Of a DNA stretch of 37,107 nt, positions 7,411 to 15,748 are shown one piece after another (within the stretch, counting starts at the first letter, position 1; every line of letters begins with the position of its first letter). Below the pieces are notes generated by a model. That model had not been told where the DNA came from. It worked only from the letters and a program-made list of their open reading frames with translations, and searched no databases. The position numbers were made by a program, and so were the translations under genes. Where the stretch lies: assembly GCA_020446945.1 (NCBI GenBank), contig JAGRDS010000015.1:10811-47917 (forward strand), read 5' to 3'. Origin of the DNA: Parvularculaceae bacterium. GTDB taxonomy: Bacteria; Pseudomonadota; Alphaproteobacteria; Caulobacterales; Parvularculaceae.

Positions 7411-9162
7411 TCAATTAAACCTCACCAGCCGGCCCGGCCTTTCATCCGTCACCGCGTCATTATGCACGACCTGGCGGCCCGAGACGAGGCTCGCGCGAAA
7501 GCCCTTCGCCTCCTGCAACAGGCGTTGCCCGCCGGCGGGGAGGTCTTTCACCATATGAGGCGCTTTCAGCGTCAGGCGATCGTAGTCGATGACGTTGATG
7601 TCGGCTTTCAATCCGACTTTCAAACGCCCGCGATCCTTCAATCCCATATAATCAGCGCCGTCGGCGGTCAGCATCTGAACCGCGCGCGACAGCGGGATGC
7701 GATGATCGGCGCGGTCGCGCGTCCAATAGGAAAGGAGATAGGCGGGGAAGGACGCGTCGCAGATCGTGCCGACATGCGCGCCGCCGTCGGACAGGCCGAT
7801 CATCGCATTCGGATGCGTCAGCATCGTGCGGACATTGTCGTAGTTGAATTCGGTGTAATTGTAGATCGGGAAATAGATGAGCTGCCGTCCGTCAAGCTCC
7901 AGCAGCACGTCGTAGAGCTTTTCCATCGCCCGAACGCCGTCGCGCCGCGCTTCGGCGCCGAGCGATCCCGCCTCGCCCTGATCGTAATCGGGCGTTTCGC
8001 CGAGCCGGTAGAATTTGTTCGCGACCCAGTCGATGCCGGCGATAAGCGTATCGACGAGCGGCGGCACGGACGAGCCGGGGCCGGCGAGCTTCACCGGCGC
8101 CTGGTCAAGGCACCGGCGCTTGAAATCCGGATCGCGCATGATTGCGACACGTTCGGCGAGCGGCTTGTCCTTGATCTCGCGATAGAGCGGCTGCGCCATC
8201 AGGGGGTGCATCGTACATTGAAGCCCGTTGAAAACGCCGATGCCGCGCGGCGCGACCTGCACGCGGAAATCCACCCCGTCCGCGTTCAATCGCTCGGTTT
8301 CTTTTAAAATGCGCTGCCACTGATCGGGCGCGAGATCGCGCTGCATCAGCGAGATGGAACAGGGCTTTCCGCCGGCGCGGGCGAACGCCTCGACGAGTGC
8401 GAATTCGTCAGCGAACTGATCGCCTTCACGTTCGAGATTGAAATCGTTGACGATCTGAAGAACGCCGTTTGCGCGCCCTTTCATGACGCTTGCAAGCGCA
8501 ACAAGTTCTTCGCGGCTCGCCTCCGAAGACGGCGTCCAGTCGCCGTCCGCCGTGCGGTGAACGTCGGAGCGGCCGATCGAAAAGCCGGCCGCGCCGGCGT
8601 CGAGCGCTTCCTTGACGAGCGCCTGCATCAATTTGATGTCATCCTCGCCGGCGTCATTGTCGAAGGTCGCGCGTTCGCCCATCGCATAAACGCGGATCGG
8701 GTCGTGCACAGCCATCGCCGCAAAATCAATCGTGTGCGGCATCGCGTCGATCTTGTTCAAATAATCGCCGAAGGATTCCCATCCCCATGAGACGCCTTCA
8801 TGGAGCGCCGTTCCCGGAATATCCTCGACCCCCTCCATCAGGCGGATAAGGCGATCGTGATCGGCGGGGCGCACCGGCGCGAACCCGACGCCGCAATTGC
8901 CCATCAGGACGGTCGTAACGCCGAAATTCACCGAGGGGCGCATTTCCTCGTCCCAGGAAACCTGGCCGTCATAATGGGTGTGCAGGTCGATAAACCCCGG
9001 CGTGACAATCGCGCCTTCCGCATCGATCGAGCGATCCGCCGCCTCTGCGCAGCACCCGATCTCGGCGATCCTGCCGTTCCTGACGCCGATATCGGCGTGA
9101 ACCGGTTCGCCGCCGTCGCCGTCGAAAATGAGACCGTTCCTGATCTTGACGTCGAATGCCAT
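7411..9162 (-). CDS. Amidohydrolase of the N-acyl-D-amino-acid deacylase type
   Basis: A 583-residue metal-dependent hydrolase. VTPGFIDLHTHYDGQ (H61 and H63 as metal ligands) and VLMGNCGVGFAPVRP are signatures of the D-aminoacylase branch of the amidohydrolase superfamily. GLSDGGAHVG towards the C-terminus carries the conserved Asp and His, and KADINVIDYDRL begins the closing beta-sandwich. Annotated relatives hydrolyse N-acyl-D-Glu or N-acyl-D-Asp, but many long members remain uncharacterised. No signal peptide is visible, so it is probably cytoplasmic. GAGGAGC lies in front of the ATG at 9162. It is the second gene of the operon starting at 9704. Confidence 0.88.
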   Translation of the reverse strand: MAFDVKIRNGLIFDGDGGEPVHADIGVRNGRIAEIGCCAEAADRSIDAEGAIVTPGFIDLHTHYDGQVSWDEEMRPSVNFGVTTVLMGNCGVGFAPVRPADHDRLIRLMEGVEDIPGTALHEGVSWGWESFGDYLNKIDAMPHTIDFAAMAVHDPIRVYAMGERATFDNDAGEDDIKLMQALVKEALDAGAAGFSIGRSDVHRTADGDWTPSSEASREELVALASVMKGRANGVLQIVNDFNLEREGDQFADEFALVEAFARAGGKPCSISLMQRDLAPDQWQRILKETERLNADGVDFRVQVAPRGIGVFNGLQCTMHPLMAQPLYREIKDKPLAERVAIMRDPDFKRRCLDQAPVKLAGPGSSVPPLVDTLIAGIDWVANKFYRLGETPDYDQGEAGSLGAEARRDGVRAMEKLYDVLLELDGRQLIYFPIYNYTEFNYDNVRTMLTHPNAMIGLSDGGAHVGTICDASFPAYLLSYWTRDRADHRIPLSRAVQMLTADGADYMGLKDRGRLKVGLKADINVIDYDRLTLKAPHMVKDLPAGGQRLLQEAKGFRASLVSGRQVVHNDAVTDERPGRLVRFN

Positions 9163-9236
9163 GGGGCGCTCCTCGCGGATTATGAAGGGGCGAGCATAAC
9201 GCGCACGGCGCGCCGTTCAATCGCGTTCGGCAGCGG

Positions 9237-9704
9237 TCAGTAATGGCCCCAGGCGAAAAGGCGCGCCATGATGAGCGCCAGCGAGATCGCCGTCCAGAAG
9301 GTAAGGCGCGTCCGCAATGCTCCGTACCATGACGGAATTTCGTCCACCGCAGCCAGGTCGCGCATCAGCAGCCAGATATAAACGGCGATCAAGATGACAT
9401 AGCGCCAGACAGCGGGCGCCGAAACGGTCAGCACGCCGCCGTGAAGAATGGCGAACCAGGCGGCGAGCGCGGCGAGCATTCCCGGCAGGAAAGACTGCGG
9501 CGCATGGCTTTTAAGCGCCGCGCCCGCGCCGACGCCCGCCAGATAGGCGGCGACGATCCCCGCATAGGTGAGAACGAGGGTGTGGACGTTCAGCGCCACC
9601 CATTGCGGAATGAGAAACGGCGACAGCCAGACGAACGCCGCGCCGAATACGATCGGCGCCAGTGCGACAAATCCAAGCGATGTCAGTTCTTCCTGTCGGC
9701 GCAA
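9237..9704 (-). CDS. DUF3429-like integral membrane protein
   Basis: A 155-residue protein with about five membrane helices (roughly 9-31, 39-62, 73-95, 100-114 and 134-151). The C-terminal signature PSWYGALRTRLTFWTAISLA resembles DUF3429 proteins, whose function is unknown. The start is a TTG at 9704 with GGGGA six bases upstream; no ATG is available near this position. It lies 74 bases upstream of the amidohydrolase gene on the same strand and is probably the first gene of that operon. Confidence 0.7.
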   Translation of the reverse strand: MRRQEELTSLGFVALAPIVFGAAFVWLSPFLIPQWVALNVHTLVLTYAGIVAAYLAGVGAGAALKSHAPQSFLPGMLAALAAWFAILHGGVLTVSAPAVWRYVILIAVYIWLLMRDLAAVDEIPSWYGALRTRLTFWTAISLALIMARLFAWGHY

Positions 9705-9770
9705 AGCAATTCCCCGCTGGCCGGCGCAGCCTAACCCCGCGCTGCGCCTTAGGATACGCCGTTTACGGGG

Positions 9771-9807
9771 AAATAAAAAAGCGCGCTCGCTTATTAGGCG
9801 AGCGCGC
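9771..9807 (-). terminator. Intrinsic terminator of the PodJ-like gene
   Basis: On the minus strand, GCGCGCTCGCC and its complement form a 10-11 base GC-rich stem with a short A/T loop, followed by TTTTTTATTT (plus strand 9771-9780 reads AAATAAAAAA). It lies 28 bases after the stop at 9835 and separates this gene from the operon beginning at 9704. Confidence 0.88.
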
Positions 9808-9834
9808 CGTTCGCGATCAGGAGGAATTCAGCGG

Positions 9835-12636
9835 CTATTCGCTCGGCGCCAGCTCATTCGCAGAAGGATCGGGCGTTTTGGGGGCCCAGGCCGCGACTTC
9901 GGCGTCTTTCGCCGATTTTTCAGCCTCCGGCATGGAGGAGGCGAGGCTCGCGGCCATTTCACCGGCCTGCGTATCGCCGTTCTTCGCCGCGATCGAATAC
10001 CAGAAATAAGCCTTCGCCCGGTCCTGAACGCCGCCGGTCGCGCCGTCGGGGGTTGGATGATAGGTCGCGCCAAGATTGTACTGGCTGTCGACAAGGCCGA
10101 GCCCCGCCGCCTTCTCAAACCAGTCGATCGACGCCTGAATGTTCACCGGGCCGCCTTCGCCGCGCGCCGACATCACGCCGAGGCGGTGCATGGCGAGAAC
10201 GTTGCCGCCATTCGCCGCGCGCTCGAACCAGATACGCGCTTGCGAAAGGTCGCGATCGTAAAGCTGGCCGAGTTTGTAAAGTTCGCCGATCTGCAACTGG
10301 GCCGGCGGATGACCGAGCGTCGCCGCCTGCTCGATCTTGGAGAGCGCGTCGCGCGCATCGGCGTCATTGGTTGCGTTTTTAAGCGCGGCGATATTTTCGA
10401 TGTAAAGGTCGCGCGGGCGAATGGTCGTCTCCGACTGCGGCGCGGTCGCAGGCGAGAGCCGGTCGCCGTATTCACCGTTATCGGCGGCGTTTTCGGCGGC
10501 GGCGTCAGCCTCGCCGGGCGGGGTCGTTTGCGCGACGGGGAGCTGGTCCGCCGCCCCGGCCTGCGGCCGGTCCTTGACGAACATGTCCTTGAGCATGAAC
10601 AGCGCGGCGACCAAAAGAAGGCTCGCAACCGCGACCGCAATCACGCCGCCGGTCGGTTTCATCTTGAGTTTGCCGAGCGCGGCGTTCGCGCCGGCGGAAA
10701 GGTTCGGCTCCGGTGCGGGCCTTTCGCGCGTCTCCTCGTCGAGCGCGGCGTCGAAACCGGATGGGTCTTCGATTTTCTTCGCCGGCGCTTTCAGCTTGAT
10801 CTTCTGGGCGAGCGCGGCGATGCGCGCCTTCAGCGAACCCGTTTTTCCGCCGGCGCCTTTCGTCGGCGCATCCTCGCCGGCGTCGCTTTGAACGTCGCCC
10901 GGTTTGAGGCCGATCTCGCTTGCGCCGGCGTCTGCTTGCGCGGCCCGGCGCTTTTTGGCGCGCGCGGCCAGAATTGCGCGCTGCCTCGGCGACAATTTCC
11001 TGCGCCGCGAATCGGCGCTTTCTTCCGCCGCCGCGCGCGCGGCGGCCTCGCGCGCTGCCAGGCGCGCGGCTTTCAGATAATCGGACTGCGCTTCGCCGCC
11101 CTTCGCCGGCGCGACGTGCGCGATCACCGGCGGCGCCTCCGCCATCGCGTCGTCGTCCGGCTCGTCTTGCTCTTCTTCGGACTCGATTTCGCCGGTTTCG
11201 TCTTCTTCCCGGTCGTTTTCGTCGGCGGCTTTCCTTCTATCGCCGGGCTCGTCTATGCCGAACGCTTCGCGAATTTCGGCCAGCACGTCCTCCGTTTCGG
11301 ACCGGTCATCCTCGTCGAAATCGAAATCGTCTTCGACGGACGCCTGCGTTCCGGGATCGTTTTCGGCCGCTGTGCGCGGCGATTCGCTTTGCGTTTCGCC
11401 GAGACCGTCATCGGGCGCGTCGTGGGGCGCGCCATCGGGCGCCTCGCCTTGCGGGCGCTCGGCGCGCGCGATCGGCGTCGGTATCGGCTCCTCAAGCTCA
11501 AGCGCTGCGAAAGCGTCCTCCAGTTCCTGATCCAGATCGGCCGCGTCATCGCCGGCCGGCCCGCGCCAGGCGCCTTGCGCGCGCGCCGCTGTCGGCGTTT
11601 CGTCGAATTCAGCTTCGCCGCGCGCCGCATCCTCGCGCCCGCCCGCCGTTTCCAGCCGGCGCACCATATCGTCGAAAGATTTCTGGAGATGCTCGATCCG
11701 GTCTTCGGTGCGCTGCGTGATCTCGGAAACCGCAGCCTCGAACCCGGCGCGCGCCGCTTCCTGATCGCCTCCTTCGGCGTTTGAAAACTGTTCGCGGAGG
11801 TCGGCGATCGTTTCGGCGACTTTCTGAACGCCTTCGGCGCTGCGTTTTTCGGCGGCGTCAATCTGTTCGGTAAGGCGCGCGATCGATGATTCGAGCGTGC
11901 GCATCTGGTCGCCGCTGCGCTTGATTTCATCGCCGAGTATGCGAAGGCGCAGCCCCGTCTTGTGAACGAAGTCTGCGTCCGTCGACTCGCCGGCCTCCGT
12001 TTTCAGCTTCGTCGCTTCGGCGGCGATTTTCTCGGCGCGCGTAATCCGGTCGGCCATGCCTTCGATCGCTTCGCGCACGGAGGCGGCGCTGACCGATTCC
12101 TCGCCGGCGCCGCCGTCGATCCGCTCGGCGATCGACAAAAGCTGGCGTTCGGCCGAATCGAGGCGCGAATGGGTGGATTTTTCGGCGCTCGAAAACTGGA
12201 CCGCGATCTGGCCGACGGCGCGTTCAAGCGCGCGCAGCGCCTCGATGCGCTGGCGATCGGTTCCCTTTTCCTCAAGCAGGCGCACGCGATCCGCCAGATC
12301 GGCGTCGCCGCCGGGGCCGGTGTCCGAGCGCTCCAGACGCTGCAGCCGCTCGACCGCGCCGCCAAGGCTGCGTGAAAGTCCGTCAACCGCGGTTGCGCTT
12401 TTTTGTTCGGCCGCCGCGATCCGCCGGGATAAATGTTCGATCGCCGATGCAAGATCGCGCGCCTTAAGCCCGTCAATTTCGCCTTCGGTCGGCGGCGCGT
12501 CCGGATCGCCCGCCGTATAAATGGTCTGGTTCAACCATTCGCCGACGGTCATCCCCTCGCGCTGCGCCGCCGCCTTGGCGGTTTCGCGCGCATCGCGCTC
12601 AATTCCCTTAACGCTCCAAGGGGCGTTCGATTTCAT
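9835..12636 (-). CDS. PodJ-like polar localisation protein: coiled coil, one membrane helix, Sel1 repeats
   Basis: About 933 residues. The N-terminus (SVKGIERDARETAKAAAQRE, then GMTVGEWLNQTI) closely resembles the conserved N-terminus of PodJ-type proteins of alphaproteobacteria. Residues about 60-350 are coiled coil. Residues 350-560 are an acidic, Asp/Glu-rich linker, followed by a basic stretch (KLSPRQRAILAARAKKRR). A single membrane helix lies at about 661-680 (GGVIAVAVASLLLVAALFML). The C-terminal part, predicted periplasmic, contains Sel1-type repeats (PPAQLQIGELYKLG, NVLAMHRLGVMSARG, LVDSQYNLGATYH, AKAYFWYSIAAKNGD). PodJ in Caulobacter organises the new cell pole, and the same topology suggests a polar or envelope scaffold here. 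I chose the ATG at 12636; GTG codons just upstream are alternatives. Transcribed alone, with a terminator at 9771-9807. Confidence 0.85.
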   Translation of the reverse strand: MKSNAPWSVKGIERDARETAKAAAQREGMTVGEWLNQTIYTAGDPDAPPTEGEIDGLKARDLASAIEHLSRRIAAAEQKSATAVDGLSRSLGGAVERLQRLERSDTGPGGDADLADRVRLLEEKGTDRQRIEALRALERAVGQIAVQFSSAEKSTHSRLDSAERQLLSIAERIDGGAGEESVSAASVREAIEGMADRITRAEKIAAEATKLKTEAGESTDADFVHKTGLRLRILGDEIKRSGDQMRTLESSIARLTEQIDAAEKRSAEGVQKVAETIADLREQFSNAEGGDQEAARAGFEAAVSEITQRTEDRIEHLQKSFDDMVRRLETAGGREDAARGEAEFDETPTAARAQGAWRGPAGDDAADLDQELEDAFAALELEEPIPTPIARAERPQGEAPDGAPHDAPDDGLGETQSESPRTAAENDPGTQASVEDDFDFDEDDRSETEDVLAEIREAFGIDEPGDRRKAADENDREEDETGEIESEEEQDEPDDDAMAEAPPVIAHVAPAKGGEAQSDYLKAARLAAREAAARAAAEESADSRRRKLSPRQRAILAARAKKRRAAQADAGASEIGLKPGDVQSDAGEDAPTKGAGGKTGSLKARIAALAQKIKLKAPAKKIEDPSGFDAALDEETRERPAPEPNLSAGANAALGKLKMKPTGGVIAVAVASLLLVAALFMLKDMFVKDRPQAGAADQLPVAQTTPPGEADAAAENAADNGEYGDRLSPATAPQSETTIRPRDLYIENIAALKNATNDADARDALSKIEQAATLGHPPAQLQIGELYKLGQLYDRDLSQARIWFERAANGGNVLAMHRLGVMSARGEGGPVNIQASIDWFEKAAGLGLVDSQYNLGATYHPTPDGATGGVQDRAKAYFWYSIAAKNGDTQAGEMAASLASSMPEAEKSAKDAEVAAWAPKTPDPSANELAPSE

Positions 12637-13018
12637 GGCGTCCACCACCAGAATTGACCGGGGGGCGACCCCCCGACATGCTCATCAGCCGCATGATCCC
12701 CGCTTGCGCGCCGGCGCACGCAAGCCGCACCAATGAACGAGCGGTAAGGTGCTTCGCCTGCCCCGCAAAGCGCTAAAAGGCTGTTTTCGCAGCCCACAAC
12801 ACGCTTTGGATGGTTAACGGCGGGTTAAAATTTTCCACAGAGCGGTGCGGTGCGGCGCCTGCCGACGATCCTTTACGAAGCCGCCGCGCGTTCTAACATT
12901 AGAGTGACCATTCAATCGCCGCGCGTCTAAAAGGACCGCAACCGCGCTATAACGCCGAAGCCGGCCCGATACGCAGCGAGGGCCGGAGACAAAAAGGCCC
13001 GACATAAGGATCGCACCC
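12637..13018. other. Intergenic region between divergent podJ-like and acyl-CoA dehydrogenase genes
   Basis: This 382-base region must contain two divergent promoters. It holds GGTTAAC and GGTTAAA spaced 11 bases apart near 12812-12828, a TTTTCCACA at 12831-12839 (one mismatch to a DnaA box), and a short inverted repeat TCTAACATTAGA at 12892-12903. A TATAAC at 12948-12953 could be a -10 for the dehydrogenase gene, but no good -35 is visible. No convincing small gene was found. Confidence 0.5.
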
Positions 13019-14809
13019 ATGACCGTTTACGCCGCCCCGCTTCGCGACATGCAGTTCATCCTCAACGATGTTCTCGATATTTCAAGATACGCCAACCTGC
13101 CGGGTTTCGCCGATGCGACGCCGGACGTCGTCGAGGCGATCCTCGAAGAAGGCGGAAAGCTCGCGTCAAACGTTCTTCATCCGCTCAACCAGACCGGGGA
13201 CGCCGAGGGCTGCACCCGCCATGCGGACGGTTCGGTGACGACGCCGAAAGGCTTCAAGGACGCCTATGGCCAGTTCCGCGAAGGCGGCTGGCAGGGCCTT
13301 TCATTCGATCCGGCCTATGGCGGCCAGGGCCTGCCCTATATTCTCGCCGTCGCTTTCAATGAAATGGTTTCCGCCTCGAATATGGCGTTCGGCATGTATC
13401 CGGGCCTGGCGCGCGGGGCGGCCGATGCGATTTACGCCCATGGCGATGAAAACCAGAAACAGACCTATCTGCCGAAGATGATCTCCGGCGAATGGGGCGG
13501 CACGATGAACCTGACCGAGCCCCATTGCGGCACCGATCTCGGCCTGCTGCGCTCGAAGGCGGTTCCGCAGGGCGACGGCTCCTACAAGATTTCAGGCCAG
13601 AAGATATTCATTTCGGCGGGCGAACACGACCTAACCGAGAATATCATTCACCTCGTCCTCGCGCGTATCGAGGGCGGGCCTGAAGGCGTGAAGGGAATTT
13701 CGCTGTTCATCGTGCCGAAATTCCTCGTCAATGACGACGGATCGCTCGGCGCGCGCAACGGCGTTTCCTGCGGCAAGATCGAAGAGAAAATGGGCATTCA
13801 CGCCAATTCGACCTGCGTGATGAATTACGACGAGGCGGTCGGCTGGCTTCTCGGCGAGGAGCATAAGGGCCTGAAGGCGATGTTCACGATGATGAACGAG
13901 GCGCGTCTCGGCGTCGGACTTCAGGGCCTCGCAATCTCGGAGGTTTCCTATCAGAACGGCGCCGCCTACGCGAAGGACCGTTTGCAGGGGCGCGCGCTGA
14001 CGGGCGCGAAAGCGCCGGACAAGCCCGCCGATCCGATTATCGTCCATCCCGACGTGCGCCGCATGCTGCTTGAACAAAAGGCGACGATAGAGGGCGCGCG
14101 CGCCTGGATGTACTGGTCGGCGCTGCACGCCGATCTGCACCACAAGAGCGAGGACGAAGACGAACGCCGCAAGGCGGACGACTATCTCGGTCTTATGACG
14201 CCGGTGCTTAAAGGCTACCTCACCGACAAGGGGTACGCCCACGCCACGAATGCGCAGCAGGTTCTCGGCGGGCACGGCTATATCGGCGAATGGGGGATGG
14301 AGCAGTTCGTGCGCGATGCGCGCATCGCCATGATCTACGAAGGCGCGAACGGCATTCAGGCGCTCGATCTCGTCGGACGCAAACTGCCGAAAGACGGCGG
14401 GCGGGCGCTGCAAACGTTTTTCGCTGAAGTCGACCGGTTCATCGCCGACAATCAGGGCGAGGAAGACCTGAAACCGTTTCTCGACGGCCTCGCCGCAGCA
14501 AAGGGCGATGTCGGCGACGCGACGCAATGGCTGATGATGAACGCCTTTTCAAATCCCGACAACGCCGGCGCCGGATCGATGGATTATCTCCACATGTTCG
14601 GCCTGCTTTGCCTCGCCTATGGCTGGGCGCAGCTTGCCAGGGCGGCGATCGCGAAACAAAAAGACGGCGATGCGGACCCGTTCTATGCGAACAAGCTGAT
14701 AACCGGAAAATTCTTCCTGGCGCGGATGCTGCCCGATACGAAATCGCATCTTGCGAAGGTGAAGTCAGGCGCCGAACCCGTCATGACGCTGGCCGCCGAA
14801 GCGTTCTGA
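13019..14809 (+). CDS. Acyl-CoA dehydrogenase, large DmdC-type (3-methylmercaptopropionyl-CoA dehydrogenase-like)
   Basis: A 596-residue FAD-dependent dehydrogenase. It has the core acyl-CoA dehydrogenase segments ([47 protein letters not shown]) plus the ~130-residue C-terminal extension of the DmdC/large FadE group. The catalytic Glu is E441 in [10 protein letters not shown], close to the position reported for DmdC enzymes. DmdC acts in demethylation-pathway DMSP degradation, but most homologues are annotated by similarity and may oxidise other acyl-CoAs; dmdA, dmdB and dmdD are not in this window, so the specific role is not established. AAGGA precedes the ATG at 13019. Confidence 0.88.
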   Translation: MTVYAAPLRDMQFILNDVLDISRYANLPGFADATPDVVEAILEEGGKLASNVLHPLNQTGDAEGCTRHADGSVTTPKGFKDAYGQFREGGWQGLSFDPAYGGQGLPYILAVAFNEMVSASNMAFGMYPGLARGAADAIYAHGDENQKQTYLPKMISGEWGGTMNLTEPHCGTDLGLLRSKAVPQGDGSYKISGQKIFISAGEHDLTENIIHLVLARIEGGPEGVKGISLFIVPKFLVNDDGSLGARNGVSCGKIEEKMGIHANSTCVMNYDEAVGWLLGEEHKGLKAMFTMMNEARLGVGLQGLAISEVSYQNGAAYAKDRLQGRALTGAKAPDKPADPIIVHPDVRRMLLEQKATIEGARAWMYWSALHADLHHKSEDEDERRKADDYLGLMTPVLKGYLTDKGYAHATNAQQVLGGHGYIGEWGMEQFVRDARIAMIYEGANGIQALDLVGRKLPKDGGRALQTFFAEVDRFIADNQGEEDLKPFLDGLAAAKGDVGDATQWLMMNAFSNPDNAGAGSMDYLHMFGLLCLAYGWAQLARAAIAKQKDGDADPFYANKLITGKFFLARMLPDTKSHLAKVKSGAEPVMTLAAEAF

Positions 14810-14845
14810 CGGGCGGTCCGCAGCGGGTTCTCTTGAAACGCCCAA

Positions 14846-14865
14846 GGCGGCGCCGTCGCGCCGCC
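14846..14865 (+). terminator. Stem-loop after the acyl-CoA dehydrogenase gene
   Basis: GGCGGCGC and GCGCCGCC pair around a 4-base loop, 37 bases after the stop codon. A run of seven T residues follows only after about 14 bases, so it is a weak or processed terminator rather than a textbook one. Confidence 0.4.
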
Positions 14866-14951
14866 TCATCCTTGACAGATTTTTTTCCACACCCGGTTTC
14901 ACGGAGGGCGGTTTCACCCGCCGGCCCCGCGTAACATGGGGCGCCGACGTT

Positions 14952-14969
14952 CGGTCCGTATACGGACCG
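14952..14969. repeat. Perfect 18-base palindrome between convergent genes
   Basis: CGGTCCGTATACGGACCG equals its own reverse complement. It lies between the 3' ends of the acyl-CoA dehydrogenase gene and the GNAT gene, with no T run on either side, so it does not look like a terminator. The perfect dyad suits a dimeric DNA-binding protein. Function is unknown. Confidence 0.7.
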
Positions 14970-15008
14970 TCCTGCGCAATATGTGGAAAAATGCGAACAC
15001 GCCGTCCG

Positions 15009-15299
15009 TCAGGCGCGCAATTCGCCCCATTCCGGATAGCGATCGAAAATCCGGTCGACATAGGGGCATACCGGATCGACCTTGCGGCCATATGTTCTTG
15101 CGTCCTCGATCGCGCGCTTGACAAGCGCAAGCGCAACGCCGCCGCCGCGCGCATCGACAGGCACGAAAGTCGAATCAATCACCATCTTGTCGCCATGGCT
15201 TAGCGAATATACCAGTTCAGCTTCGCCTGCAGTTGTTTCTGTCCAGTAACGACCGCGGTTATTCTTTTCGTTGTGTCCGATTTTGATCGTCGGGGCCAA
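15009..15299 (-). CDS. Small GNAT-fold N-acetyltransferase (YjdJ-like)
   Basis: About 96 residues. The core reads ELVYSLSHGDKMVIDSTFVP, then ARGGGVALALVKRAIEDAR with the acetyl-CoA-binding R-G-G-G turn, and ends in CPYVDRIFDRYPEWGEL. This is typical of the short single-domain GNAT family whose substrates are unknown. I chose a TTG start at 15299 because AGGGAGAG lies just upstream; a GTG at 15335 would overlap the vsr gene by 25 bases with no clear ribosome binding site. The gap to the vsr stop is then 11 bases, so it is probably the third gene of the dcm-vsr operon. Confidence 0.75.
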   Translation of the reverse strand: MAPTIKIGHNEKNNRGRYWTETTAGEAELVYSLSHGDKMVIDSTFVPVDARGGGVALALVKRAIEDARTYGRKVDPVCPYVDRIFDRYPEWGELRA

Positions 15300-15310
15300 G
15301 ATACTCTCCC

Positions 15311-15748
15311 TTAATCTATACGCGACTTTAGCCACCCCGCGATCTTAATTGCTTCTCCGCGCACATCTTTCAAGTCACATTCCCATGAAATTTTTACAGA
15401 CCATTTCTGACGCTGCAACGCAACAATCGCGGCGTGATCACGTTTGCGGTTGTTGGCGATCTTCGCGCGCCAGTATTCGGTATTGGTTTTCGGCGTCCTG
15501 TCTCCGCGCGCGCAGTCATGACCGTGCCAGAAACATCCGTGTACGAATATAACAGATCTGTATCCGGGGAAAACAATGTCCGGTTTGCCGGGCAGCGTTT
15601 TGACGTTCAGCCGATAGCGAAAGCCCATCGCGAACAGCGCTTTCCTGAGCGCGATCTCGGGTTTGGTGTCGCGCGCCCTGACGGCGCGCATGATTTCGGA
15701 GCGCTTTTGCGGTGAGAAAACGTCGCCTTGCGCGCGTTGCGGGTTCAT
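15311..15748 (-). CDS. vsr: Very short patch repair endonuclease Vsr
   Basis: A 145-residue nicking endonuclease that repairs T:G mismatches arising by deamination of 5-methylcytosine. Diagnostic residues are present: D57 in GKPDIVFPGYRSVIF, and the Zn/active-site cluster FVHGCFWHGHDC (H70, C72, H75, H77, C79). The N-terminal SPQKRSEIMRAVRARDTKPE is also conserved. The ATG overlaps the TGA stop of the methyltransferase gene by four bases (15745-15748), giving tight translational coupling. This fits the known pairing of Vsr with a cytosine methyltransferase whose site it protects. Confidence 0.95.
   Translation of the reverse strand: MNPQRAQGDVFSPQKRSEIMRAVRARDTKPEIALRKALFAMGFRYRLNVKTLPGKPDIVFPGYRSVIFVHGCFWHGHDCARGDRTPKTNTEYWRAKIANNRKRDHAAIVALQRQKWSVKISWECDLKDVRGEAIKIAGWLKSRID

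Noticed and set aside
9568..11784. Long open frame (738 codons) on the plus strand
   Set aside because: It is antisense to the PodJ-like gene, Arg-rich, has no ribosome binding site or domain, and results from the high GC content.
12831..14990. Replication origin based on TTTTCCACA sequences (12831, 14883, 14982)
   Set aside because: Each differs from the DnaA box, they are spread over 2 kb and lie in ordinary intergenic DNA without dnaA, gyrB or an AT-rich unwinding element.
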